A DNA stretch of 32,440 bases, from the NCBI GenBank assembly GCA_947449895.1, contig CANFSO010000013.1, positions 1-32,440 on the forward strand, written 5' to 3'. A program made the translations under genes and the position numbers. The stretch is from Comamonadaceae bacterium. GTDB lineage: Bacteria; Pseudomonadota; Gammaproteobacteria; Burkholderiales; Burkholderiaceae_C. This document shows positions 1 through 9,038 of this stretch, piece by piece. Each line of letters begins with the position of its first letter. Position 1 is the first letter of the stretch. The notes below the pieces were generated by a model. That model was not told the DNA's origin and did not search any database. It worked only from the letters and a program-made list of their open reading frames with translations.

Positions 1-261
1 GAAATGCATGCCCGCTTCCTGACCACCAACAAAAATCGCAAGATCGCCATCGAAGGTCACACCGACGAACGTGGCGGCCGAGAGTACAACTTGGCTCTCG
101 GTCAGAAACGATCTGAGGCCGTTCGCCGCTCTTTGGCCTTGTTGGGCGTCGCCGAGACCCAAGTAGAAGCTGTCAGTTTTGGTGAAGAAAAGCCAGCCAT
201 GACAGGTGAGACGGAAGAAGCCTTCGCCAAGAACCGTCGCGCTGAAATCAGCTACCGATGA
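1..261 (+). CDS. pal: Peptidoglycan-associated lipoprotein Pal, C-terminal OmpA-like domain (5' truncated by window edge)
   Basis: Translation contains the OmpA/Pal motif 'IAIEGHTDERGGREYNLALGQKRSEAVRRSL...RRAEI'; open reading frame from base 1; directly followed by cpoB (Tol-Pal operon order). Confidence 0.93.
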   Translation, partial: EMHARFLTTNKNRKIAIEGHTDERGGREYNLALGQKRSEAVRRSLALLGVAETQVEAVSFGEEKPAMTGETEEAFAKNRRAEISYR

Positions 262-1067
262 ATCGACGGATTGACGCTGTGATGCCATCATTGAAGCAGC
301 GCTTTCGGGGCGCCTTTTTGGTCGCGGTCTTGCTGTCAATGAGCGCAGCACAGGCCGCATTGTTCGAGGACGATGACGCTCGCAAAGCAATTTTGGAGTT
401 GCGTCAAAAGGTTGAATCACTTCAATTGAAAAGTGTTGAAGACCTGCGCAAAGCGACTGATGAGAGCGCGCAGCAAATAGCGCAGCTTCGTCGAAGCATG
501 CTTGAATTGGCTGGTCAAATTGAAAGCTCGCGCGGTGAGTTGGCTCGTATGCGGGGGCAAGACGAGCAATTTGCACGCGAGCTGGCTGAGGTTCAACTGC
601 GTCAAAAGGACATGTTGCAGTCGATGGAAGACCGGCTCAGAAAATTCGAACCCAGCAAGGTTCGGGTAGACGGTCTTGATTTTGTTGCTGAACCTGCGGA
701 AGTACGCGATTTTGATGCGGCATTGGCGACATTGCGCAAGGGTGATTTTGCTCAGGCCCAATCATCGTTCACAGACTTCAATAAGCGCTACCCCAACAGC
801 GGCTACAACCCCTCGGCCTTGTTTTGGTTGGGCAACGCTCAGTATGCGCAGCGCAACTACAAAGAAGCTGTGACCAACTTTCGAGCTTTGATGAGCGCTG
901 CGCCAACGCACTTGCGTGCGCCTGAAGCACTTTTATCGATAGCCAATTGTCAAATTGAGCTGAAAGAGACCAAGGGTGCACGCACAACTCTGGGTGAGCT
1001 TCTCAAGGACTACCCACAGTCTGAAGCTGCGAAGGTTGGCAAAGATCGTCTTGCCAAACTGAAGTAA
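258..1067 (+). CDS. cpoB: Cell division coordinator CpoB / YbgF, TPR-containing periplasmic protein
   Basis: Signal peptide, coiled coil, then C-terminal TPR 'DFAQAQSSFTDFNKRYPNSGYNPSALFWLGNAQYAQRNYKEA'; ATGA overlap with pal stop; real start may be 282. Confidence 0.92.
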   Translation: MNRRIDAVMPSLKQRFRGAFLVAVLLSMSAAQAALFEDDDARKAILELRQKVESLQLKSVEDLRKATDESAQQIAQLRRSMLELAGQIESSRGELARMRGQDEQFARELAEVQLRQKDMLQSMEDRLRKFEPSKVRVDGLDFVAEPAEVRDFDAALATLRKGDFAQAQSSFTDFNKRYPNSGYNPSALFWLGNAQYAQRNYKEAVTNFRALMSAAPTHLRAPEALLSIANCQIELKETKGARTTLGELLKDYPQSEAAKVGKDRLAKLK

Positions 1068-1103
1068 TCCGATAAGCCTCTCCATCACCCTAAAATACGG
1101 GTG

Positions 1104-2219
1104 ATGGATATCATTGCGCTTCAAATTCTCAACAGCCAAATTCTTTGGGCTGCATTTACCTTGTCGGTGCTTTTTGGTGCTATAGCACAACGCACTCACT
1201 TTTGCACGATGGGTGCCGTCAGCGACATTGTGAGCATGGGCGACTGGACCCGTATGCGGGTGTGGGGTCTGGCGGCCGGTGTTGCCCTCATTGGTTTTGC
1301 CGTCCTAGCTGCTGCCGGACTGATTGATCCCACCAAGACACTTTACATCTCCAATCGATTTCTCTGGCTTTCAGCCCTTATTGGCGGCTTGCTATTTGGT
1401 TTCGGCATGGTTTTGGCATCCGGCTGCGGCAGCAAAACTCTGGTGCGCTTGGGTGGTGGCAACTTGAAGTCTTTGGTGGTTTTTATCGTCATGGGTCTAA
1501 GCGCTTTTGCCACGCTTAAAGGCATAACGGCTGTGTTGCGGGTCAATACAGTTGATAGCGTCGCCATCGATTTTTCAACACCAGCAACACTTGGTCAGTG
1601 GCTCGCGAATGCAAGCGGCTTGCCGCCTGCTTCAACTGCTCTGGCGCTGGGTTTTGCACTCGGATTAGGCTTGATTGTGTGGGCTATGTCTGGCCGCGAC
1701 TTTCTGCGCTTTGACAATTTTTTAGCCGGCCTTGGTGTCGGCGCCATCATCACGGCGTTGTGGTGGGTCAGCGGTAGCTTTGGTTTCGTGCCGGAACACC
1801 CTGAGACTTTGGAGTCCGTATTTATCGCTACCAATTCCGGCCGCGCTGAGGCCATGAGCTTTGTTTCCCCGGTGGCTTACACGCTTGACTGGTTGATGTT
1901 CTTCAGCGACAAAAGCAAGGTGTTGACCTTAGGCATCGTCTCTGTTGTTGGTGTTGTTGCCGGCTCAGCCTTCTATTCATTGGTCACGCGCTCGTTCCGT
2001 TGGGAAGGCTTCGGCGGGACTGAAGACACCGCCAACCATCTCTTCGGCGCAACCCTCATGGGCGTGGGCGGTGTGGCGGCCATGGGCTGCACTATCGGGC
2101 AAGGTTTGTCCGGCATTTCAACCTTGAGTGCCACGAGCTTTGTGGCTTTGGCGGCCATCTTGTTGGGCGCTGTTGCCGCGCTCAATTACCAGATCTGGCG
2201 CCTCGAGCGCACGCTGTAA
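1104..2219 (+). CDS. YeeE/YedE family sulfur-compound transporter-like membrane protein
   Basis: Polytopic membrane protein with 'RTHFCTMGAVSD' and 'GFGMVLASGCGSKTLVRLGGGNLKSL' and 'GCTIGQGLSG', typical of YeeE/YedE; ORF track start 1101 is GTG, ATG at 1104. Confidence 0.88.
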   Translation: MDIIALQILNSQILWAAFTLSVLFGAIAQRTHFCTMGAVSDIVSMGDWTRMRVWGLAAGVALIGFAVLAAAGLIDPTKTLYISNRFLWLSALIGGLLFGFGMVLASGCGSKTLVRLGGGNLKSLVVFIVMGLSAFATLKGITAVLRVNTVDSVAIDFSTPATLGQWLANASGLPPASTALALGFALGLGLIVWAMSGRDFLRFDNFLAGLGVGAIITALWWVSGSFGFVPEHPETLESVFIATNSGRAEAMSFVSPVAYTLDWLMFFSDKSKVLTLGIVSVVGVVAGSAFYSLVTRSFRWEGFGGTEDTANHLFGATLMGVGGVAAMGCTIGQGLSGISTLSATSFVALAAILLGAVAALNYQIWRLERTL

Positions 2220-3034
2220 TGACTTCACTCCTTGCGCCGGATGGCGGCGCTGCGCAGGCTGATCTTGAGCGTCGTTTCGGCGGCCTTGCCCGTCTTTATG
2301 GCCAAGCCGGCGCGCAGCGTATTCGCCAAGCCCATGCCGTGGTGGTCGGTTTGGGCGGTGTCGGCTCCTGGGCTGCAGAAGCACTCGCCCGCAGCGGTGT
2401 TGCCAAGCTCACGCTGATTGACCTTGACCATGTTTCTGAGTCCAACATCAACCGACAACTTCACGCTTTAGACAACACGCTAGGTCAGTCCAAAGTGGTG
2501 GCCATGCGCGATCGGATTCACCTGATCAACCCAAGCTGTGAAGTGATTTGCGTTGAAGAATTTGTAGATGCCACCAATTGGCCCCTACTCGCTGGTCTTG
2601 ATCTGCTCGACGACACAGCGCAGTTAGCCGTGTTGGACGCCTGTGATCAAGTGCGGGCCAAAACTGCCATGGCTGCGTGGGCAATTCAGCAAGGTGTTAA
2701 CTTCATCACAGTCGGCGCGGCAGGCGGTAAGCGTCATGCGCATCGGGTTGACATTGAAGACCTCTCACTCACCACACACGACCCTCTATTGGCGCAGCTG
2801 CGCTACCGACTGCGCAAAGAGCAGGGCGCTGCACGCGTTGGCAAGATTGGTGTTGCCTGTGTGTTCAGCCGAGAGTCAGTCGTTCAGCCTGATGCCTCAT
2901 GCGATATCGTTAATGCCGACGGCAGCTTGAATTGCCACGGCTACGGATCGGTGGTCAGCGTCACTTCAACCTTCGGCGTGTGTGCTGCAGGTTGGTTGTT
3001 AGATAAAATTGCATCAGTTTCTCAAATCAAGTAA
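2219..3034 (+). CDS. tcdA: tRNA threonylcarbamoyladenosine dehydratase (ThiF/E1-like, TcdA/CsdL)
   Basis: 'VVGLGGVGSWAAEALARSGVAKLTLIDLDHVSESNINRQLHALDNTLGQSKV' ThiF-type nucleotide-binding signature and 'GAAGGKRHAHRVDIEDLSLTTHDPLLAQLRYRLRK'. Confidence 0.93.
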   Translation: MTSLLAPDGGAAQADLERRFGGLARLYGQAGAQRIRQAHAVVVGLGGVGSWAAEALARSGVAKLTLIDLDHVSESNINRQLHALDNTLGQSKVVAMRDRIHLINPSCEVICVEEFVDATNWPLLAGLDLLDDTAQLAVLDACDQVRAKTAMAAWAIQQGVNFITVGAAGGKRHAHRVDIEDLSLTTHDPLLAQLRYRLRKEQGAARVGKIGVACVFSRESVVQPDASCDIVNADGSLNCHGYGSVVSVTSTFGVCAAGWLLDKIASVSQIK

Positions 3035-3108
3035 AAAAGGACGCTATAATTTGAGGCTCAGCTGAAGACGACAAAATCTGAATCAGATGAGAGTTAAGAA
3101 GAATAAGT

Positions 3109-3184
3109 GGGACGTTAGCTCAGTTGGTAGAGCAGCGGACTTTTAATCCGTTTGTCGTGGGTTCGACCCCCGCACGTCCCACCA
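3109..3184 (+). tRNA. tRNA-Lys (anticodon TTT)
   Basis: GGGACGTTAGCTCAGTTGGTAGAGCAGCGGACTTTTAATCCGTTTGTCGTGGGTTCGACCCCCGCACGTCCCACCA; full cloverleaf, anticodon loop CTTTTAA, encoded CCA. Confidence 0.97.
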
Positions 3185-3201
3185 GATTCTTCAAGGTAAT
3201 C

Positions 3202-3236
3202 AAGCACTTCCGAGTCATCGGCAAGTGCTTTTTTTA
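3202..3236 (+). terminator. Rho-independent terminator of tRNA-Lys
   Basis: AAGCACTTCCGA-GTCA-TCGGCAAGTGCTT followed by T-run (TTTTTTT). Confidence 0.85.
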
Positions 3237-3436
3237 CGTCTGGATTGCAAGTCATTATGAGTGTCGGCATTTAGCGAAACGTTCGCAATGAATCGATGAC
3301 ATCCTTGAATGGATCTGAATCCCGCAGTCTAGTGAGCTTGATCATAGGAGTCCAAGGGCCGGATTTGTCATTGGTAAGTTGTTGTCCTTTGAGGGCAATA
3401 AGTTGCCGACTGAATGGCCCAAAGGGTGCACAACTC

Positions 3437-4198
3437 TCAGGGCGTAAAAAGCCGCGTTGCCAAGGTTGTTCTAGCTCTCTGCAATGCCGGCAGAAAAGCC
3501 TCCCGAAACTCGACCATGGTCATGCGCTCGGCTCTGACCGCAATGCTCATAGCGCCGACGGCAGTGCCTGCGCGATCAAATACCGGCACCGCCATTGAGC
3601 GCACACCAATCTCAAGCTCGCCATCGTTGGTGGCGTAGCCATCAACGCGACAGCGCTTGACTAGGCTCAACACCTGCGATGCATCAACCACCGTGCCGGT
3701 GGTGAGCTGCGGCCGCGCCATGCCATGTATCCGGCGTGCGGCTTCATCGGGTGCCATGCTCGCCAGCAACACGCGACCCATGGCAGAACAATAGACCGGC
3801 AGCCGCGAGCCAATGCCCAAGCCCGTGCTGAGGCTGCGCCGGGCGGTTGAGCGCGCGATGATGATGGCGTCGTCGTCAATCAAGGTTCCAAGGGACGCAG
3901 ATTCGCGTGTCCGCTCCGACAAAGCGTCCAGCAGCGGCTGAGCCAGCGAAGGGGTAGGGCGCGACGCCAAGTAGGCATGCGCCACCAGCAAGCAACGCGG
4001 CTGCATCCAGTAGTATTTGCCGTCACTGTCAAGGTAGCCCATGGTCTGGAGCGTGAGAAGTGAGCGCCGTGCAGAGGCTGGAGACGCGCCTGTCAAGCGG
4101 GCCACATCAGAGACTGTTAGCCGCCCATTCTGTCGCCCAAAACAGGTCAGAACCTCCAACCCTTTTTGCAAAGAAACGACAAAATTTTTATCTTGCAT
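3437..4198 (-). CDS. tphR: IclR-family transcriptional regulator, probable TphR (terephthalate operon activator)
   Basis: N-terminal wHTH 'SLQKGLEVLTCFGRQNGRLTVSDVARLTGASPASARRSLLTLQTMGYL', C-terminal IclR effector domain; divergent from tphC as in Comamonas tph operons. Confidence 0.85.
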   Translation of the reverse strand: MQDKNFVVSLQKGLEVLTCFGRQNGRLTVSDVARLTGASPASARRSLLTLQTMGYLDSDGKYYWMQPRCLLVAHAYLASRPTPSLAQPLLDALSERTRESASLGTLIDDDAIIIARSTARRSLSTGLGIGSRLPVYCSAMGRVLLASMAPDEAARRIHGMARPQLTTGTVVDASQVLSLVKRCRVDGYATNDGELEIGVRSMAVPVFDRAGTAVGAMSIAVRAERMTMVEFREAFLPALQRARTTLATRLFTP

Positions 4199-4317
4199 GC
4201 TTTGATCTTTGTCAACTAGTGGGTGTTATTTTTGCGCATCACGAAAATGTAGCTTGTTTTAAGGTGCGACAAATAACACACTGAAGGTCATCTAGAAGTG
4301 TTTAAGGAGACAACGAA
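4199..4317. promoter_or_regulatory. Divergent tphR/tphC intergenic control region with inverted repeat
   Basis: Only intergenic DNA between divergent regulator and operon; arms GTGTTATTT (4223-4231) and AAATAACAC (4271-4279) form a perfect 9-bp inverted repeat. Confidence 0.6.
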
Positions 4318-5289
4318 ATGAAGACATCTGTCACACGTCGCAGCAGTCTGACGCTGCTCGCCAGCCTCTGTTTGGGCAGCCAGGCTATCGCCCAGCAACC
4401 CACCAAACCGATCAAACTCATTGTTCCTTTTCCCGCCGGTGGAACGGCCGACATTCTGCCGCGCATCTTGGCCGACAAAATGCGCGCGGCATACCCTGCA
4501 GGTATCGTGGTGGACAACCGAACAGGTGCGGGCGGGAACATTGGGGCCGATATTGTTTTCCGTGCTGACCCGGATGGCGCAACGTTTCTGGTCTCGCCGC
4601 CGGGTCCGATTGCCATCAATCACAACCTGTACAGCAAGTTGTCTTTTGACCCGACGCGCTGGACACCCATCACGGTGATTGCAACCGTTCCCAATGTTCT
4701 GGCTGTGAGCAACAAACTGCCGGCGCAGAACTTGCAGGAGTTCATCGCTTACCTGAAGGCCAACCCCGGTAAGGTCAGTTACGCCTCGCAAGGCAATGGG
4801 TCAACTTCACACCTGACCGCCTGCCTGTTCATGCAGCTGACGGGAACCAGCATGACGCACATCCCCTACAAGGGAACCGCACCAGCTTTAGTCGACATCA
4901 TCGGCGGTCAAGTAGATGTTTTTTTTGACAACCTGAGCTCGTCGATGCCTTACCACCACGCTGGCAAGCTACGCATCCTTGCGGTGGCCGACGAGAATCG
5001 GTCACCCGCCTTGGCGTTAGTCCCGACATTTGTCGAATCGAAACTCCCGGCCATGATTGCGGTGACTTGGTTCGCTATCGTGGCCCCGCCCAACACCCCG
5101 GCGGCATTCACAGGGGCCCTGCAAAAGGCCGCTGCAGACGCATTGGCTCTGCCAGACGTGCGGCAGAAATTTTCTGAGCAAGGTGCGGAGCCACGCGGTT
5201 GGTCTCCAGAGCAGACCGGGCGCTTTATTCGCGCCGAAACTGAAAAATGGAACAAGGTCATTAAAACGGCTAACGTGAAATTGGAGTGA
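4318..5289 (+). CDS. tphC: Tripartite tricarboxylate transporter (TctC/BUG-type) substrate-binding protein, probable terephthalate binding protein TphC
   Basis: Signal peptide + '[26 protein letters not shown]...[23 protein letters not shown]' BUG-family signature; position immediately upstream of tphA2. Confidence 0.87.
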   Translation: MKTSVTRRSSLTLLASLCLGSQAIAQQPTKPIKLIVPFPAGGTADILPRILADKMRAAYPAGIVVDNRTGAGGNIGADIVFRADPDGATFLVSPPGPIAINHNLYSKLSFDPTRWTPITVIATVPNVLAVSNKLPAQNLQEFIAYLKANPGKVSYASQGNGSTSHLTACLFMQLTGTSMTHIPYKGTAPALVDIIGGQVDVFFDNLSSSMPYHHAGKLRILAVADENRSPALALVPTFVESKLPAMIAVTWFAIVAPPNTPAAFTGALQKAAADALALPDVRQKFSEQGAEPRGWSPEQTGRFIRAETEKWNKVIKTANVKLE

Positions 5290-5294
5290 GTGAG

Positions 5295-6527
5295 ATGCAC
5301 GAACAAACCATCCACTGGAAAACCCCTGCGCTGACGCGGATCCCCTTCGGGCTTTACACAGACCGCGATTTACCGGCCGAAGAACAAAGGCGCATCTTCA
5401 GGGGCAATGTCTGGAACTTTCTTTGCCTTGAAGTTGAACTGCCTGAGCCGGGCAGCTACCGCACCACCTTTGCGGGGGAAACTCCGGTGGTGGTTGTACG
5501 CGACGTCGACGATGAAATCTACGCCTTTGAAAATCGTTGCGCCCATCGAGGTGCGCTGATCGCGCTTGAAAAATCGGGCAAAGCCGAGAACTTCCAATGC
5601 GTTTACCACGCTTGGAGTTACAACCGCCAGGGCGACCTGACCGGTGTTGCGTTTGAAAAAGGTGTCAAAGGGCAGGGCGGTATGACCGCAGATTTTTGCA
5701 AAGAAGATCATGGTCCGCGTAAGCTGCGAATTGCCACCTTCAGTGGCCTGGTGTTTGGGAGTTTTTCGGACGATGTGCCTAGCATCGAGGATTACCTAGG
5801 TGACGAGATCTGCCAGCGCATTGAGCGCGTGATGCACAAACCGGTGGAGGTCATCGGACGTTTCACCCAGTCATTGCCTAACAACTGGAAGCTCTACATG
5901 GAGAACGTCAAGGACAGCTATCACGCCAGTTTGCTGCACATGTTCTTCACCACTTTCCAATTGAACCGGCTGTCGCAAAAGGGCGGCGTGATCGTCGACG
6001 AGTCCGGTGGCCACCATGTAAGCTTCTCCATGATCGACACTACTGCGGAAAAAGATTCCTCCTACAAAGAGCAAGCCTTGCGCTCGGACAATGACCAGTA
6101 TCGGCTCAAAGATCCCAGCCTGCTGGCGGGCTTCACCGAGTACGACGACGGCGTCACGCTGCAGATTTTGTCGGTGTTCCCGGGCTTTGTTTTGCAGCAG
6201 ATCCAGAACTGTCTGGCGGTGCGTCAGATTTTGCCCAAAGACGTCGACCGCACCGAGTTGAACTGGACATACTTTGGCTACAAAGATGACACCCCAGCGC
6301 AGCGAAAGGTGCGCCTGAAGCAGTCCAACTTGGTCGGACCGGCAGGCTTTATATCGATGGAAGATGGTGCCGTCGGTGGCTTCGTGCAGCGCGGCATCGC
6401 GGGCGCTAGCGACAAAGAAGCGGTGGTTGAGATGGGCGGTGACCACGCCGAATCAAGTGAAGGTCGCGCCACAGAAACATCGGTGCGCGGCTTCTGGAAA
6501 GCCTACCGCCACCACATGGGTGCCTGA
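5295..6527 (+). CDS. tphA2: Terephthalate 1,2-dioxygenase, terminal oxygenase large (alpha) subunit
   Basis: Rieske motif '[28 protein letters not shown]'; mononuclear Fe region '[23 protein letters not shown]'; very close to recalled TphA2 of Comamonas ('[18 protein letters not shown]', '[20 protein letters not shown]', '[19 protein letters not shown]'). ORF track start 5286 is GTG; ATG at 5295. Confidence 0.93.
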   Translation: MHEQTIHWKTPALTRIPFGLYTDRDLPAEEQRRIFRGNVWNFLCLEVELPEPGSYRTTFAGETPVVVVRDVDDEIYAFENRCAHRGALIALEKSGKAENFQCVYHAWSYNRQGDLTGVAFEKGVKGQGGMTADFCKEDHGPRKLRIATFSGLVFGSFSDDVPSIEDYLGDEICQRIERVMHKPVEVIGRFTQSLPNNWKLYMENVKDSYHASLLHMFFTTFQLNRLSQKGGVIVDESGGHHVSFSMIDTTAEKDSSYKEQALRSDNDQYRLKDPSLLAGFTEYDDGVTLQILSVFPGFVLQQIQNCLAVRQILPKDVDRTELNWTYFGYKDDTPAQRKVRLKQSNLVGPAGFISMEDGAVGGFVQRGIAGASDKEAVVEMGGDHAESSEGRATETSVRGFWKAYRHHMGA

Positions 6528-6551
6528 GGCGCTCTAATGCAGGAAACCCCC

Positions 6552-7016
6552 ATGATTGACTTGCTGGCGCTGTGCGCCTTCAACGCGGCCTACGCCCACA
6601 CCATCGACAGCGACGCGCTGGAGCAATGGCCGGCCTTCTTTACACCGGACTGCCACTACCGGATCACCCACGTTGAAAATGAACAAGAAGGCTTGGCCGC
6701 AGGCATCGTGTATGCCGATTCGCGTGCCATGCTGGAGGACCGAATCGCCGCCCTGCGAGAAGCCAACATCTACGAACGCCAGCGCTACCGGCACATTCTG
6801 GGCATACCATTACTGACGCCCTCAGAAGCTGGGTCTGCGCACGCACGCACGCCCTTTCTGGTGGTTCGCATCATGGCCACCGGCCAGTCTGAGGTCTTCG
6901 CCAGCGGCGAGTACCGCGACCACTTCGTCCAGCAAGATGGCCAGCTTCTGCTGGCTGAGCGGGTGGCGATCTGCGACAGCACCGTCACCGACACCCTGAT
7001 GGCCTTACCGCTGTGA
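6552..7016 (+). CDS. tphA3: Terephthalate 1,2-dioxygenase, small (beta) subunit
   Basis: '[76 protein letters not shown]...[14 protein letters not shown]', ring-hydroxylating beta-subunit fold, close to recalled TphA3; ORF track start 6537, likely start 6552 preceded by AGGAAA. Confidence 0.91.
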   Translation: MIDLLALCAFNAAYAHTIDSDALEQWPAFFTPDCHYRITHVENEQEGLAAGIVYADSRAMLEDRIAALREANIYERQRYRHILGIPLLTPSEAGSAHARTPFLVVRIMATGQSEVFASGEYRDHFVQQDGQLLLAERVAICDSTVTDTLMALPL

Positions 7017-7990
7017 CACCGTCGGTACAACGTCTTGCGCTGGCGCTAGGAGATCCCAACGGGATAGGCCCAGAGATCGCTTTAAAGGCGCTGCAGGCAC
7101 TCGACGCTGAAGCACGTGGACGCATCACGGTCTTCGGTCCGTCCGCCGTTCTGGAGCGTGCTGCTGCCGTGACGGGCCTGCGGGCGCTGTTGCCACAGCT
7201 GACACTGGTGGAAGCTGGAACGCTGCCCGACAGCGCAGCTCAGCCGGGTCGGATTGATCCGGTCGCAGGTGCCTCTGCGGTTGCATCGGCAACCGCCGCC
7301 ATCAACGCCTGTCGGGGGGGCCAATTCGATGCCGTGATCGCCTGCCCGCACCATGAAACCGCCATCCATCAGGCCGGCATCGCGTTCAGTGGCTACCCGT
7401 CTTTGGTGGCTCGCGTGTGCGGTGTGCCCGAAGACGAGGTCTTCATGCTGCTGGTCGGCGGCGGTCTGCGCATCGTTCATGTCACGCTGCACGAAAGCGT
7501 GCGAACCGCTCTAGACCGGTTGACGCCTGACCTGGTGCAACGGGCGGTGCGAGCCGGCGCACGCGCCTGCGCTTTCCTCGGGGTAAGCAACCCGTCCATC
7601 GGTGTTTTTGGCATCAACCCACATGCCTCTGAAGGAACGCTGTTTGGCCCCGAGGACGCCAACATTGTCTTACCCGCAGTGGCGCAGTTGCGTGCTGAGG
7701 GTTACCGCATGGACGGCCCCCAAGGCGCCGACGTGTTGCTGGCGCAGCGCCGCCACGACCTGTACGTGGCGATGCTGCACGACCAAGGCCACATCCCCAT
7801 CAAACTGCTGGCCCCCCACGCGGCCAGTGCCTTGAGCATTGGTGCGGACGCATTGTTATCGAGCGTTGGACATGGCAGCGCCATGGACATCGCGGGGCGG
7901 GGCGTTGCCGACCCAACGGCCCTGCTGCGAACCATCGCCTTGTTGTCGGGTGTTCAAACGCAAACGGCCGAAAAGTACCTGTCGGCATGA
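7013..7990 (+). CDS. tphB: 1,2-dihydroxy-3,5-cyclohexadiene-1,4-dicarboxylate dehydrogenase (PdxA family), TphB
   Basis: PdxA-family '[20 protein letters not shown]...[27 protein letters not shown]...[16 protein letters not shown]'; located between tphA3 and tphA1; overlaps tphA3 stop (GTGA). Confidence 0.88.
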   Translation: MTPSVQRLALALGDPNGIGPEIALKALQALDAEARGRITVFGPSAVLERAAAVTGLRALLPQLTLVEAGTLPDSAAQPGRIDPVAGASAVASATAAINACRGGQFDAVIACPHHETAIHQAGIAFSGYPSLVARVCGVPEDEVFMLLVGGGLRIVHVTLHESVRTALDRLTPDLVQRAVRAGARACAFLGVSNPSIGVFGINPHASEGTLFGPEDANIVLPAVAQLRAEGYRMDGPQGADVLLAQRRHDLYVAMLHDQGHIPIKLLAPHAASALSIGADALLSSVGHGSAMDIAGRGVADPTALLRTIALLSGVQTQTAEKYLSA

Positions 7991-9003
7991 CCCATCGCAT
8001 TGCCATAGAGAACAGCGACATCGCTTTCGACTGCGACTCAGGCCAGAGTGTTCTGGACGCCGCATTGCACGCGGGGATTGAACTTCCCTACTCTTGCCGC
8101 AAAGGTGTTTGCGGCAGTTGTGCTGGTAGCATTACCGTCGGCGAGGTCTCGGGCGTCAACGCTGGCGCGGTTCGCAACGACACATGTTCAGCCGACCAAG
8201 TGCTGTACTGCCTGTGTGCGCCGACCAGCGATCTCGTGCTCAAGCCCTTGTCGTGGAAGCGGCTTGATCCCTCTGCACGCAAAACGTTCACCGCCAAGGT
8301 TTACAGCAATGAACTGGCCGCACCCGATATCTCCCTTCTGCGGCTGCGGCTGCCAACCGGCCAGCGTGCCAAGTTCCAGGCGGGTCAATACCTTCAGGTT
8401 CTGCTAGACGATGGTAGTAAACGGAGCTATTCCATGGCTAATCCGCCGCAAGAAAGCGATGGCGTCACGCTTCACATTCGCCATGTGCCGGGCGGACGAT
8501 TCAGCGCGCAGGTGACCCAGCTCAGGCCCGGCGACACGCTGCAAATTGAGTTGCCTTTTGGCCATGTGACGCTGCTTGAGGATGACTCGCGCCCGATTGT
8601 TTTCGTTGCCGGCGGTACTGGTTTTGCGCCGGTGAAGTCGATCCTCGACGATATGCTCAAACGCCGTGTCAAACGCCCCATGACATTGATCTGGGGCGCA
8701 CGCGAGGCGCAAGGTCTGTACTTGCCCGCAGCCGTGGAGCGCTGGCAAAAACAGTGGTCTGATTTCCGTTTTATTAAAGCGCTCAGCGACGTTCCAACGG
8801 AATCCATGGATGACGCTTACGCCGGTCGTGTCGACCAGGCTTTACGAGCGCATTGCCCAGATCTGACTGAGCACGTCGTTTATTGTTGCGGTTCACCGCC
8901 GATGGCGGCAGCTGTACGCAGCGCCGCCCATAACTGTGGTTTAGCATCAAGCGATTTTCACGCTGATGTTTTTGTACCCGGGCCTGCAGCGGTACAGCCT
9001 TGA
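7987..9003 (+). CDS. tphA1: Terephthalate 1,2-dioxygenase reductase component (2Fe-2S ferredoxin + FAD/NAD domains)
   Basis: Plant-type ferredoxin '[15 protein letters not shown]...LYCLC', FAD 'RSYSMANPP', NAD '[15 protein letters not shown]', 'VYCCGSPPM'; ATGA overlap with tphB. Confidence 0.92.
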   Translation: MTHRIAIENSDIAFDCDSGQSVLDAALHAGIELPYSCRKGVCGSCAGSITVGEVSGVNAGAVRNDTCSADQVLYCLCAPTSDLVLKPLSWKRLDPSARKTFTAKVYSNELAAPDISLLRLRLPTGQRAKFQAGQYLQVLLDDGSKRSYSMANPPQESDGVTLHIRHVPGGRFSAQVTQLRPGDTLQIELPFGHVTLLEDDSRPIVFVAGGTGFAPVKSILDDMLKRRVKRPMTLIWGAREAQGLYLPAAVERWQKQWSDFRFIKALSDVPTESMDDAYAGRVDQALRAHCPDLTEHVVYCCGSPPMAAAVRSAAHNCGLASSDFHADVFVPGPAAVQP

Positions 9004-9038
9004 CGGCCTCGATTTTTGAAAAAATTAGGAGTTCATAC

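Noticed and set aside
3296-3638. Plus-strand ORFs 3296-3598 and 3414-3638 downstream of tRNA-Lys
   Set aside because: Overlap the tphR 3' end in antisense, low-complexity Ser/Arg-rich translations, no RBS or domain; the minus-strand tail is the more protein-like frame.
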